Shown here: piece by piece, positions 11,476 to 24,290 of the stretch | How the letters are laid out: every line of letters starts with the position of its first letter | How positions within the stretch are numbered: the first letter of the stretch is position 1 | NCBI RefSeq assembly: GCF_032118995.1 | Contig: NC_092663.1 | Span: 248,001-312,000 of the forward strand | Length of the DNA: 64,000 nt | From: Asterias amurensis | Lineage: Eukaryota > Echinodermata > Asteroidea > Forcipulatida > Asteriidae | Reading direction: 5' to 3' | Notes under the pieces: generated by a model | The model's database searches: none | What the model was told of the DNA's origin: nothing | The model's input: the letters and a program-made list of their open reading frames with translations, nothing else | Made by a program: the position numbers and the translations under genes

Positions 11476-11900
11476 GTTAAATATCTTTTGCTTCTACTTC
11501 TTTCAACCGTAAACCCGTTTACTATAGTATATCCACCAACCAATGCCACTGGTTGGTGAACTCGGATAAAGAATTAGACCCTTTTTTAAAGCTGTAAGCA
11601 GACGTTTTCTGTCTTTTACCAACTTGCGTGACTCAACCAGCCCTGTACAGCCGCTGCAGGGCATATGATAAACAAAGTTGTATAGGACGCCGTACTACGG
11701 TATGCCTGAACTGTTGTATAGGAATGATGAACATCGGTTTTACTGTTCACCAAATCTGTATTTCCCACTTGTTTACAAATGCATTTGAATAATACAATTC
11801 ATTACGTCATAGTGGGTATTATTTCTTGCAAAGTCAGAGCATTTCTTGAAAGACAACGGAGAGCTTTTAACCAAACTACCAGAGAGTTTTCTGCCCTTTA
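11476..11900. other. Spacer between direct repeat and satellite
   Basis: Unique-looking sequence with no supported gene. The first satellite monomers emerge gradually after gcttgtaaaggggg near 11901. Confidence 0.4.
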
Positions 11901-14900
11901 GCTTGTAAAGGGGGTAACTCTGTAAGGGGTGACTTTGTAAGGGGGCGACTTTGTCAGGGGGTAACTTTGTCAGGGGGCGACTTTGTAAAGGGGGTAACTC
12001 TGTAATGGGCGACTTTGTAAAGGGGGTAACTCTGTAAGGGGTGACTTTGTAAGGGGGTAACTCTGTACGGGGCGACTTTGTAAAGGGGGTAACTCTGTAA
12101 GGGGTGATTTGTAAAGGTGGTAACTCTGTAAAAGGTGACTTAGTAAATGGGGTAACTATGTAAGGGGCGACTTTGTAAAGGGGTGACTTTGTAAGGGGGT
12201 GACTTTGTAAAGGGGGTAACTCTGTTAGGGGCGACCTTGTAAAGGGGGTAACTCTGTAAGGGGCGACTTTGTAAAGGGGGTAACTCTGTAAGAGGCGATT
12301 TTGTAAGAGGTGACTTTGCAAAGGGGGTGACTTTGTAAGGGGGTGACTTTGTAAAGGGGGTGACTTTGTAAGGGGGTGACTTTGTAAAGGGAGTGACTTT
12401 GTAAGGGGGTGACTTTGTAAAGGGGGTAACTCTGTAAGGGGCGACTTTGTAAAGGGGGTGACTTTGTAAGGGGCGACTTTGTAAAGGGGGTGACTTTGTA
12501 AGGGGCGACTTTGTAAGGGGGTAACTTTGTCAGGGGGCGACTATGTAAAGGGGGTAACTCTGTTAAGGGCGACTTTGTAAAGGGGGTAACTCTGTAAGGG
12601 GCGACTTTGTAAAGGGGTGACTTTGTAAGGGGCGACTTTGTAAAGGGGGTGACTTTGTAAGGGGCGACTTTGTAAGGGGGTAACTTTGTCAGGGGGCGAC
12701 TTTGTAAAGGGGGTAACTCTGTAAGGGGCGACTTTGTAAAGGGGGTAACTCTGTAAGTGGCGACTTTGTAAAGGGGTGACTTTGTAAGGGGCGACTTTGT
12801 AAGGGGGTAACTTTGTCAGGGGGCGACTTTGTAAAGGGGGTAACTCTGTAAGGGGCGACTTTGTAAAGGGGGTGACTTTGTAAGGGGCGACTTTGTAAAA
12901 GGGTGACTTTGTAAGGGGCGACTTTGTAAAGGAGGTGACTTTGTAAGGGGCGACTTTGTAAAGGGGGTGACTTTGTAAGGTGCGACTTTGTAAGGGGGTA
13001 ACTTTGTCAGGGGGCGACTTTGTAAAGGAGGGTAATTCTGTCAGGGGGTTACTTTGTAAAGGGGGTGACTTTGTAAGGGGGTAACTTTGTCAGGGGGCGA
13101 CTTTGTAAAGGGGGTAACTCTGTAAGGGGCGACTTTGTCAGGGGGTTACTTTGTAAGGGGGTAACTTTGTTAGGGGGTGACTTTGTAAAGGGGTGACTTT
13201 GTAAGGGGCGACTTTGTAAAGGGGGTAACTCTGTAAGGGGGTGACTTTGTAAGGGGGCGACTTTGTCAGGGGGTAACTTTGTCAGGGGGCGACTTTGTAA
13301 AGGGGGTAACTCTGTAAGGGGCGACTTTGTAAAGGGGGTAACTCTGTAAGGGGTGACTTTGTAAGGGGTTAACTCTGTACGGGGCGACTTTGTAAAGGGG
13401 GTAACTCTGTAAGGGGTGATTTGTAAAGGGGGTAACTCTGTAAGGGGTGACTTAGTAAATGGGGTAACTATGTAAGGGGCGACTTTGTAAAGGGGTGACT
13501 TTGTAAGGGGGTGACTTTGTAAAGGGGGTAACTCTGTTAGGGGCGACTATGTAAAGGGGGTAACTCTGTAAGGGGCGACTTTGTAAAGGGGGTAACTCTG
13601 TAAGGGGCGATTTTGTAAGAGGTGACTTTGCAAAGGGGGTGACTTTGTAAGGGGGTGACTTTGTAAAGGGGGTGACTTTGTAAGGGGGTGACTTTGTAAA
13701 GGGAGTGACTTTGTAAGGGGGTGACTTTGTAAAGGGGGTAACTCTGTAAGGGGCGACTTTGTAAAGTGGGTGACTTTGTAAGGGGCGACTTTGTAAGGGG
13801 GTAACTTTGTCAGGGGGCGACTATGTAAAGGGGGTAACTCTGTTAGGGGCGACTTTGTAAAGGGGGTAACTCTGTAAGGGGCGACTTTGTAAAGGGGTGA
13901 CTTTGTAAGGGGCGACTTTGTAAAGGGGGTGACTTTGTAAGGGGCGACTTTGTAAGGGGGTAACTTTGTCAGGGGGTGACTTTGTAAAGGGGGTAACTCT
14001 GCAAGGGGCGACTTTGTAAAGGGGGTAACTCTGTAAGTGGCGACTTTGTAAAGGGGTGACTTTGTAAGGGGCGACTTTGTAAGGGGGTAACTTTGTCAGG
14101 GGGCGACTTTGTAAAGGGGGTAACTCTGTAAGGGGCGACTTTGTAAAGGTGGTGACTTTGTAAGGGGCGACTTTGTAAAAGGGTGACTTTGTAAGGGGCA
14201 ACTTTGTAAAGGGGGTGACTTTGTAAGGGGCGACTTTGTAAAAGGGGTAACTCTGTAAGGGGCGACTTTGTAAAGGAGGTGATTTTGTAAGGGGCGACTT
14301 TGTAAAGGGGGTGACTTTGTAAGGTGCGACTTTGTAAGGGGGTAACTTTGTCAGGGGGCGACTTTGTAAAGGAGGGTAATTCTGTCAGGGGCGACTTTGT
14401 AAAGGGGGTGACTTTGTAAGGGGGTAACTTTGTCAGGGGGCGACTTTGTAAAGGGGGTAACTCTGTAAGGGGCGACTTTGTAAAGGGGGTAACTCTGTAA
14501 AAGGCGACTTTGTAAAGGGGGTGACTTTGTAAGGGGCGACTTTGTAAGGGGGTAACTTTGTCAGGGGCGACTTTGTAAAGGGGGTAACTCTGTAAGGGGC
14601 GACTTTTTAAAAGGGGGTAACTCTGTAAGGGGCGACTTTGTAAAGGGGGTAACTCTGTAAGGGGCGACTTTGTAAAGGGGGTGACTTTGTAAGGGGCGAC
14701 TTTGTAAAGGGGGAGACTTTGTAAGGGGCGACTTTGTAAGTGGGTAATTTTGTAAGGGGCGACATTGTAAAGGGGGTAACTCTGTAAGGGGCTACTTTGT
14801 AAAGGGGGTGACTTTGTAAGGGGCGACTTTGTAAAGGGGTGACTTTGTAAGGGGCGACTTTGTAAGGGGGTAACTTTGTCAGGGGGCGACTTTGTACAGG

Positions 14901-17900
14901 GGTAACTCTGTAAGGGGCGACTTTGTAAAGGGGGTAACTCTGTAAGGGGTGACTTTGTAAGGGGGTAACTCTGTAAGGGGCGACTTTGTAAAGGGGGTAA
15001 CTCTGTAAGGGGTGACTTTGTAAAGGGGGTAACTCTGTAAGGGGTGACTTTGTAAAGGGGGTAACTATGTAAGGGGCGACTTTGTAAAGGGGGTAACTCT
15101 GTAAGGGGCGACTTTGTAAAGGGGGTAACTCTGTAAGGGGTGACTTTGTAAAGGGGGTAACTCTGTAAGGGGCGACTTTGTAAAGGGGGTGACTTTGTAA
15201 GGGGCGACTTTGTAAAAGGGTGACTTTGTAAGGGGCGACTTTGTAAAGGAGGTGACTTTGTAAGGGGCGACTTTGTAAAGGGGGTGACTTTGTAAGGTGC
15301 GACTTTGTAAGGGGGTAACTTTGTCAGGGGGCGACTTTGTAAAGGAGGGTAATTCTGTCAGGGGGTTACTTTGTAAAGGGGGTGACTTTGTAAGGGGGTA
15401 ACTTTGTCAGGGGGCGACTTTGTAAAGGGGGTAACTCTGTAAGGGGCGACTTTGTCAGGGGGTTACTTTGTAAGGGGGTAACTTTGTTAGGGGGTGACTT
15501 TGTAAAGGGGTGACTTTGTAAGGGGTGACTTTGTAAAGGGGGTAACTCTGTAAGGGGGTGACTTTGTAAGGGGGCGACTTTGTCAGGGTGTAACTTTGTC
15601 AGGGGGCGACTTTGTAAAGGGGGTAACTCTGTAAGGGGCGACTTTGTTAAGGGGGTAACTCTGTAAGGGGTGACTTTTTAAGGGGGTAACTCTGTACGGG
15701 GCGACTTTGTAAAGGGGGTAACTCTGTAAGGGGTGATTTGTAAAGGGGGTAACTCTGTTAGGGGTGACTTAGTAAATGGGGTAACTATGTAAGGGGCGAC
15801 TTTGTAAAGGGGTGACTTTGTAAGGGGGTGACTTTGTAAAGGGGGTAACTCTGTTAGGGGCGACTTTGTAAAGGGGGTAACTCTGTAAGGGGCGACTCTG
15901 TACAGGGGCTAACTCTGTAAGGGGCGATTTTGTAAGAGGTGACTTTGCAAAGGGGGTGACTTTGTAAGGGGGTGACTTTGTAAAGGGGGTGACTTTGTAA
16001 GGGGGTGACTTTGTAAAGGGAGTGACTTTGTAAGGGGGTGACTTTGTAAAGGGGGTAACTCTGTAAGGGGCGACTTTGTAAAGGGGGTGACTTTGTAAGG
16101 GGCGACTTTGTAAAGGGGGTGACTTTGTAAGGGGCGACTTTGTAAGGGGGTAACTTTGTCAGGGGGCGACTTTGTAAAGGGGGTAACTCTGTAAGGGGCG
16201 ACTTTGTAAAGGGGGTAACTCTGTAAAAGGCGACATTGTAAAGGGGGTGACTTTGTAAGGGGCGACTTTGTAAGGGGGTAACTTTGTCAGGGGCGACTTT
16301 GTAAAGGGGGTAACTCTGTAAGGGGCGACTTTGTAAAGGGGGTAACTCTGTAAGGGGCGACTTTGTAAAGGGGGTAACTCTGTAAGGGGCGACTTTGTAA
16401 AGGGGGTAACTCTGTAAGTGGCGACTTTGTAAAGGGGTGACTTTGTAAGGGGCGACTTTGTAAGGGGGTAACTTTGTCAGGGGGCGACTTTGTAAAGGGG
16501 GTAACTCTGTAAGGGGCGACTTTGTAAAGGGGGTGACTTTGTAAGGGGCGACTTTGTAAAAGGGTGACTTTGTAAGGGGCAACTTTGTAAAGGGGGTGAC
16601 TTTGTAAGGGGCGACTTTGTAAAAGGGGTAACTCTGTAAGGGGCGACTTTGTAAAGGAGGTGATTTTGTAAGGGGCGACTTTGTAAAGGGGGTGACTTTG
16701 TAAGGTGCGACTTTGTAAGGGGGTAACTTTGTCAGGGGGCGACTTTGTAAAGGAGGGTAATTCTGTCAGGGGCGACTCTGTAAAGGGGGTGACTTTGTAA
16801 GGGGGTAACTCTGTAAAAGGCGACTTTGTAAAGGGGGTGACTTTGTAAGGGGCGACTTTGTAAGGGGGTAACTTTGTCAGGGGCGACTTTGTAAAGGGGG
16901 TAACTCTGTAGGGGCGACTTTGTAAAGGGGGTAACTCTGTAAAAGGCGACTTTGTAAAGGGGGTGACTTTGTAAGGGGCGACTTTGTAAGGGGGTAACTT
17001 TGTCAGGGGCGACTTTGTAAAGGGGGTAACTCTGTAAGGGGCGACTTTGTAAAGGGGGTAACTCTGTAAGGGGCGACTTTGTAAAGGGGGTAACTCTGTA
17101 AGGGGCGACTTTGTAAAGGGGGTGACTTTGTAAGGGGCGACTTTGTAAAGGGGGAGACTTTGTAAGGGGCGAACTTGTAAGTGGGTAATTTTGTAAGGGG
17201 CGACATTGTAAAGGGGCTAACTCTGTAAGGGGCTACTTTGTAAAGGGGGTGACTTTGTAAGGGGCGACTTTGTAAAGGGGTGACTTTGTAAGGGGCGACT
17301 TTGTAAGGGGGTAACTTTGTCAGGGGGCGACTTTGTACAGGGGTAACTATGAAGGGGCGACTTTGTAAAGGGGGTAACTCTGTAAGGGGTGACTTTGTAA
17401 GGGGGTAACTCTGTAAGGGGCGACTTTGTAAAGGGGGTAACTCTGTAAGGGGTGACTTTGTAAAGGGGGTAACTCTGTAAGGGGTGACTTTGTAAAGGGG
17501 GTAACTATGTAAGGGGCGACTTTGTAAAGGGGTAACTCTGTAAGGGGCGACTTTGTAAAGGGGGTAACTCTGTAAGGGGTGACTTTGTAAAGGGGGTAAC
17601 TCTGTAAGGGGCGACTTTGTAAAGGGGGTGACTTTGTAAGGGGCGACTTTGTAAAAGGGTGACTTTGTAAGGGGCGACTTTGTAAAGGAGGTGACTTTGT
17701 AAGGGGCGACTTTGTAAAGGGGGTGACTTTGTAAGGTGCGACTTTGTAAGGGGGTAACTTTGTCAGGGGGCGACTTTGTAAAGGAGGGTAATTCTGTCAG
17801 GGGGTTACTTTGTAAAGGGGGTGACTTTGTAAGGGGGTAACTTTGTCAGGGGGCGACTTTGTAAAGGGGGTAACTCTGTAAGGGGCGACTTTGTCAGGGG

Positions 17901-20900
17901 GTTACTTTGTAAGGGGGTAACTTTGTTAGGGGGTGACTTTGTAAAGGGGTGACTTTGTAAAGGGGGTGACTTTGTAAGGGGCGACTTTGTAAAAGGGGTA
18001 ACTCTGTAAGGGGCGACTTTGTAAAGGAGGTGATTTTGTAAGGGGCGACTTTGTAAAGGGGGTGACTTTGTAAGGTGCGACTTCGTAAGGGGGTAACTTT
18101 GTCAGGGGGCGACTTTTTAAAGGAGGGTTATTCTGTCAGGGGCGACTTTGTAAAGGGGGAGACTTTGTAAGGGGGTAACTTTGTCAGGGGGCGACTTTGT
18201 AAAGTGGGTAACTCTGTAAGGGGCGACTTTGTAAAGGGGGTAACTCTGTAAAAGGCGACTTTGTAAAGGGGGTGACTTTGTAAGGGGCGACTTTGTAAGG
18301 GGGTAACTTTGTCAGGGGCGACTTTGTAAAGGGGGTAACTCTGTAAGGGGCGACTTTGTAAAGGGGGTAACTCTGTAAGGGGCGACTTTGTAAAGGGGGT
18401 AACTCTGTAAGGGGCGACTTTGTAAAGGGGGTGACTTTGTAAGGGGCGACTTTGTAAAGGGGGAGACTTTGTAAGGGGCGAACTTGTAAGTGGGTAATTT
18501 TGTAAGGGGCGACATTGTAAAGGGGGTAACTCTGTAAGGGGCTACTTTGTAAATGGGGTGACTTTGTAAGGGGCGACTTTGTAAAGGGGTGACTTTGTAA
18601 GGGGCGACTTTGTAAGGGGGTAAATTTGTCAGGGGGCGACTTTGTACAGGGGTAACTCTGTAAGGGGCGACTTTGTAAAGGGGGTAACTCTGTAAGGGGT
18701 GACTTTGTAAGGGGGTAACTCTGTAAGGGGCGACTTTGTAAAGGGGGTAACTCTGTAAGGGGTGACTTTGTAAAGGGGGTAACTCTGTAAGGGGTGACTT
18801 TGTAAAGGGGGTAACTATGTAAGGGGCGACTTTGTAAAGGGGGTAACTCTGTAAGGGGCGACTTTGTAAAGGGGGTAACTCTGTAAGGGGTGACTTTGTA
18901 AAGGGGGTAACTCTGTAAGGGGCGACTTTGTAAAGGGGGTGACTTTGTAAGGGGCGACTTTGTAAAAGGGTGACTTTGTAAGGGGCGACTTTGTAAAGGA
19001 GGTGACTTTGTAAGGGGCGACTTTGTAAAGGGGGTGACTTTGTAAGGTGCGACTTTGTAAGGGGGTAACTTTGTCAGGGGGCGACTTTGTAAAGGAGGGT
19101 AATTCTGTCAGGGGGTTACTTTGTAAAGGGGGTGACTTTGTAAGGGGGTAACTTTGTCAGGGGGCGACTTTGTAAAGGGGGTAACTCTGTAAGGGGCGAC
19201 TTTGTCAGGGGGTTACTTTGTAAGGGGGTAACTTTGTAAGGGGTGACTTTGTAAAGGGGGTAACTCTGTAAGGGGGTGACTTTGTAAGGGGGCGACTTTG
19301 TCAGGGGGTAACTTTGTCAGGGGGCGACTTTGTAAAGGGGGTAACTCTGTAAGGGGCGACTTTGTTAAGGGGGTAACTCTGTAAGGGGTGACTTTTTAAG
19401 GGGGTAACTCTGTACGGGGCGACTTTGTAAAGGGGGTAACTCTGTAAGGGGTGATTTGTAAAGGGGGTAACTCTGTTAGGGGTGACTTAGTAAATGGGGT
19501 AACTATGTAAGGGGCGACTTTGTAAAGGGGTGACTTTGTAAGGGGGTGACTTTGTAAAGGGGGTAACTCTGTTAGGGGCGACTTTGTAAAGGGGGTAACT
19601 CTGTAAGGGGCGACTTTGTAAAGGGGCTAACTCTGTAAGGGGCGATTTTGTAAGAGGTGACTTTGCAAAGGGGGTGACTTTGTAAGGGGGTGACTTTGTA
19701 AAGGGGGTGACTTTGTAAGGGGGTGACTTTGTAAAGGGAGTGACTTTGTAAGGGGGTGACTTTGTAAAGGGGGTAACTCTGTAAGGGGCGACTTTGTAAA
19801 GGGGGTGACTTTGTAAGGGGCGACTTTGTAAAGGGGGTGACTTTGTAAGGGGCGACTTTGTAAGGGGGTAACTTTGTCAGGGGGCGACTTTGTAAAGGGG
19901 GTAACTCTGTAAGGGGCGACTTTGTAAAGGGGGTAACTCTGTAAAAGGCGACTTTGTAAAGGGGGTGACTTTGTAAGGGGCGACTTTGTAAGGGGGTAAC
20001 TTTGTCAGGGGCGACTTTGTAAAGGGGGTAACTCTGTAAGGGGCGACTTTGTAAAGGGGGTAACTCTGTAAGGGGCGACTTTGTAAAGGGGGTAACTCTG
20101 TAAGGGGCGACTTTGTAAAGGGGGTGACTTTGTAAGGGGCGACTTTGTAAAGGGGGAGACTTTGTAAGGGGCGACTTTGTAAGTGGGTAATTTTGTAAGG
20201 GGCGACATTGTAAAGGAGGTAACTCTGTAAGGGGCGACTTTGTAAAGGGGGTAACTCTGTAGGGGTGACTTTGTAAGGGGTGACTTTGTAAAGGGGGTAA
20301 CTCTGTAAGGGGCGACTTTGTAAAGGGGGTAACTCTGTAAGGGGCGACTTTGTAAAGGGGGTAACTCTGTAAGGGGCGACTTTGTAAAGGGGGTAACTCT
20401 GTAAGGGGCGACTTTGTAAAGGGGTAACTCTGTAAGGGGCGACTTTGTAAAGGGGGTAACTCTGTAAGGGGGTGACTTTGTAAAGGGGGTAACTCTGTAA
20501 GGGGCGACTTTGTAAAGGGGTGATTTTGTAAGGGGGTGACTTTGTAAGGGGGTGACTCTGTAAGGGGGTGACTTTGTAAAGGGGGTAACTCTGTAGGGGT
20601 GACTTTGTAAAGGGGGTAACTCTGTAAGGGGCGACTTTGTAAAAGGGGTGACTTTGTAAGGGGGTGACTTTGTAAAGGGGGTAACTCTGTTAGGGGCGAC
20701 TTTGTAAAGGGGGTTACTCTGTAAGAGGCGACTTTGTAAAGGGGGTAACTCTGTAAGGGGCGATTTTGTAAGGGGGTGACTTTGTAAAGGGGGTGACTTT
20801 GTAAAGGGAGTGACTTTGTAAGGGGGTGACTTTGTAAAGGGGGTAACTCTGTAAGGGGCGACTTTGTAAAGGGGGTGACTTTGTAAGGGGCGACTTTGTA

Positions 20901-21376
20901 AAGGGGGTGACTTTGTAAGGGGCGACTTTGTAAGGGGGTAACTTTGTCAGGGGGCGACTTTGTAAAGGGGGTAACTCTGTAAGGGGCGACTTTGTAAAGG
21001 GGGTAACTCTGTAGGGATGACTTTGTAAGGGGTGACTTTGTAAAGGGGGTAACTCTGTAAGGGGCGACTTTGTAAAGGGGGTAACTCTGTAAGGGGCGAC
21101 TTTGTAAAGGGGGTAACTCTGTAAGGGGCGACTTTGTAAAGGGGGTAACTCTGTAAGGGGCGACTTTGTAAAGGGGGTAACTCTGTAAGGGGCGACTTTG
21201 TAAAGGGGGTAACTCTGTAAGGGGGTGACTTTGTAAAGTGGGTAACTCTGTAAGGGGCGACTTTGTAAAGGGGGTGACTTTGTAAGGGGGTAACTTTGTA
21301 AGGGGGTGACTCTGTAAGGGGGTGACTTTGTAAGGGGGTAACTTTGTAAGCGGGTGACTCCGTAAAGGGGGTGACC
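11901..21376. repeat. Large satellite array, 16-bp monomer, 32-bp dimer, higher-order structure
   Basis: Nearly 9.5 kb of monomers of the type gggggtgactttgtaa, often alternating with gggggtaactctgtaa to give a 32-bp dimer; roughly 590 monomers. Rare variants recur at set spacings: gacttagtaaatgg is found near 12137, 13449, 15766 and 19484; two 204-bp blocks at 17003 and 18312 translate identically and a near copy is at 20005. This shows block duplication on top of monomer amplification. The minus strand lacks stops in all frames, giving open frames up to 605 codons rich in PLQS, YKVAP and TKSPLTELP; they have no support as genes. Confidence 0.97.
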
Positions 21377-21693
21377 TCTTGTGGTACACAATGAAACAAA
21401 GTGTACAAGGAAGTCGTACTCCGGGTTATTTGACCGTTTTGATAACAAAAACCCAGTATGTAGTTTATTTTGTATCGTGTCCACCCTTCCCCCTTTCTCT
21501 CTTTTCTTTTTTCTATCCCTCTCACTGACAGAAAGTGGGGCTGCGCCCCACGTCCCCCTGGATCCGCGTCTGCAAAATAATTATAAGATTCCAACGTGAG
21601 ACTTAATTTCTACTGTCCCCTCTCCTCTCCTCTGATGACCAGCCCCCAGCAATGGTGGCACAACGTGCAACCTATTAGGAGGACACTGAGACC

Positions 21694-22288
21694 GCTGCCA
21701 AAGGAGGTTTTGGTCGTGGCCGTTTGAATCGTTGATGAACAGATCGAGGTAATGAAACCAAAATCTGCCCATATAAGGTATCAATAATGAACCACAAGGG
21801 GGAGTGACTGATTGGGTACAAACACTCTTATATTGTGGGATTGACTCGGCAAAAAAATATGCTGTAAATGGAATTTAAGTTTGTATTTCTTAAAACACAG
21901 AATCTCTCGTGTACACCCGCGTAGCAGGAGGTTCTTGCCGTGGTCCCCCCCCCCCCGTAACTCTGCCCCACCCCCTCCCCACCATACAAAGAATTGTGCA
22001 CTTTTTTAAATAGCGCCCTCTCTTGAATCAACCCCTTACCTTTCAGCCAATGATAACTCCCCAATCATCATAAAGGTGGGCAGAGACAAGCGGTATTTTG
22101 AGTGTTGCCGCGATAACGGGGAAAGAATCTCGTGCCACACCTGGATACGTACTTTTCATCACAGGGAAAGTTTTGGTCGGCTATGTTGTTTATTTTTTTA
22201 ACTCAGGGGTTTGTATTACACAAATTAAGCATTGAGAATAGGGAGGGTGTATCTTGGTCAAAGTGACACCCTCTGTACTTCCAGGCTG
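21694..22288. repeat. Right copy of ~590-bp direct repeat flanking the large satellite
   Basis: Direct-orientation paralogue of 10523-11475, beginning gctgccaaaggaggtttt and ending cttccaggctg. It lacks the MITE, so it is the empty-site allele. A C-rich run near 21945-21956 differs in length from the left copy. Confidence 0.85.
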
Positions 22289-23154
22289 ATACATTTTGAA
22301 GATAGTACAAAGTTGTATCCTGTTCTGTGAAGTAAGAGGATTTGGGCACAAGGTAGGTTGTTTCTGTCTTTCAATAAATCATGCAGATAAGTGGTACGAG
22401 TAGTACGAATGCTAGTGCGGATGACTCGTGCACAGTAGTCGTACGGGTGGGCGTTGACAGTGTGTATACGGATACAGTACAGGTGGGTTTACAGCGTCGT
22501 GAATAATGTGACTGAATTGAGCAAGGCTCATCGGTGTATGGGTAAAAACCAAAACTAATATAATAGTTCAAGTAAATTACAATTACTTCCCTTTGCATGC
22601 ACCACATTGCACTTCATCGTAAATCAAAAGAACACATTAAAATTGAAGAGTTTTTATTACAGCAAAGCACAACCTACATACGGAATTCCTACAGTTTTAT
22701 TGCTCAATATTCCGATCTATTAAATAGCCATTAACGCATTAAAACTAACACCATATGTGATTAATTCCACACCTTTAAGTGTCATTTTATGAGCACCCTT
22801 TAGTCATTTCCAGTATGCGAAAGGTTATGGGGCCATTAGACTACACTGTATCTACAACATTGACACATTTGCATTAAGGATTTGTCTGAAAATTGTGTTG
22901 CTTTGATCGATTAGAGCTTGGGATACAACGAGTAAACAAACGCAGCTTATCTAAAGCGCTTGATGGTGGTGGAATCAAATATGCTGGGCACTATTTTATA
23001 GAGCTGTTTAAAGCAAAAATGTTGCTGAACACTTGTCTGCTGAGCAGAAATGAGCACGATACCAGTCACAAATTGTAAATGTGATATGGTAGTTTGGCTG
23101 CTAACCGATTTCTAGTAATTTTATTATGCTTATACATGTAGCCACCTTTCGTGC
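22289..23154. other. Intergenic DNA, nothing recognised
   Basis: AT-rich DNA with a few short open frames without family motifs. A gt/ac-rich stretch near 22390-22500 is the only texture noted. Confidence 0.4.
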
Positions 23155-23429
23155 TTAAGAATCTCCCGGTACGATCTCGATCTGATTCGAGCTCAAGTCC
23201 ACAGTCTCAAGGTGACCACATTGTCCAAAGATGCTACTGATATCACTCATGGAATTGCGAGCAAGGAGCAAGATTTTCAAACCATCAACAAGTTGACAAT
23301 CCTCCAAATCAAAGTTCTTAATGTTGTTGTTAGAGAAATTCATTGTGACGATCTGTGGTAGAAGGCAGAACATCTCCGAGTGGAGTTGAACCAGCTGATT
23401 CTCGGAGAGATCCAAACGCTCCAGGGAGT
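23155..23429 (-). pseudogene. Leucine-rich-repeat fragment (exon or pseudogene piece)
   Basis: The minus strand encodes about 86 residues with three to four LRR units: LDLSENQLVQL, MNFSNNNIKNF, LLLARNSM and VDLSSNQIEIVP, with the usual spacing of about 23 residues. Upstream, FPPDSLERLDLS extends the repeat but reaches an in-frame TGA with no ATG; a possible acceptor (tttccaccag) lies just before it. The frame ends soon after VPGDS. No partner exons were found, so it may be a stray exon of an LRR protein, a retained duplicate, or a broken copy. The parent family cannot be named. Confidence 0.5.
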
Positions 23430-24290
23430 CTGGTGGAAACGGGACAGCGACCCGTGAGATTGTTGGAGGTCAACTAGTCATGAGTTTGACATTATGGGAA
23501 CCAAAGCAACACGATTCTTCAACAAGGCATAAACATCATCAACAACTGCAGTCGAACATTTATGATCAGTACAAAATGAAAAAGGTTTTATTCTATTATA
23601 AAATCATGTAAAAAATTACACAAGTCCTTTTACTCTTTAACTTGTATATCTCATGAAGCTGTATAGGAAGTTTGAAACGTTGAAATAAATCACACATTTT
23701 TGTACATGTATCAATGAATCATGTGTTTTAGTCAAATAGTTATTGACTCAGCTGGATGTCTCCCTTTTAACTACTGACTAATTATATTTCAGATCAAAAC
23801 TTAACAGTGGCACAACTAGCATTTTAAAAAAGATTGAGGGGGGGTTTGCAAACAGGGGCAAAGGCATAGATTTGGGGGCTTTTTGGTGTAAGGAACCAAT
23901 CATTGGAGCATGTTCTCGATTGCACTTATGGGGGGGGGGGTTCTGAAAGGGGTGCTCCCAGCCCCATTCCCAATGTTGGTTAAGCCACTGCAACTTGTTT
24001 TAAATACTTGAGTCATAAATGTACAACAGTCTTTGTATAACAGAATGTTTTCAAAGAGTGACAGCTTTGCTCATCAAAACCACTAGTCAAGTCCACGACC
24101 TCCGAGGCCAAGGCCTAGGCCAAGTCCTGGGTCTCCAAGGCCGAGGCAGAGTCCAAGACTTTAAGTAGCCAGGCAGAGTCCAAGACCAAGTCCGTCCAAG
24201 GTATTGCTTCGAGACCTCCAACATTGATCAGAACCGGAGAGCTCTTCTTCAGGCAAGCCAAATAACCAAAGCAAGGGCCTGAGTGATGTC

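Noticed and set aside
11901..21376. CRISPR-like repeat-spacer array
   Set aside because: Monomers are contiguous with no unique spacers, and the genome is animal.
19572..21389. 605-codon minus-strand open frame rich in PLQSYPLYKVAPYRVTPFTK
   Set aside because: Translation of the 16-bp satellite, which has no stops on that strand in any frame; no start context or conserved sequence.
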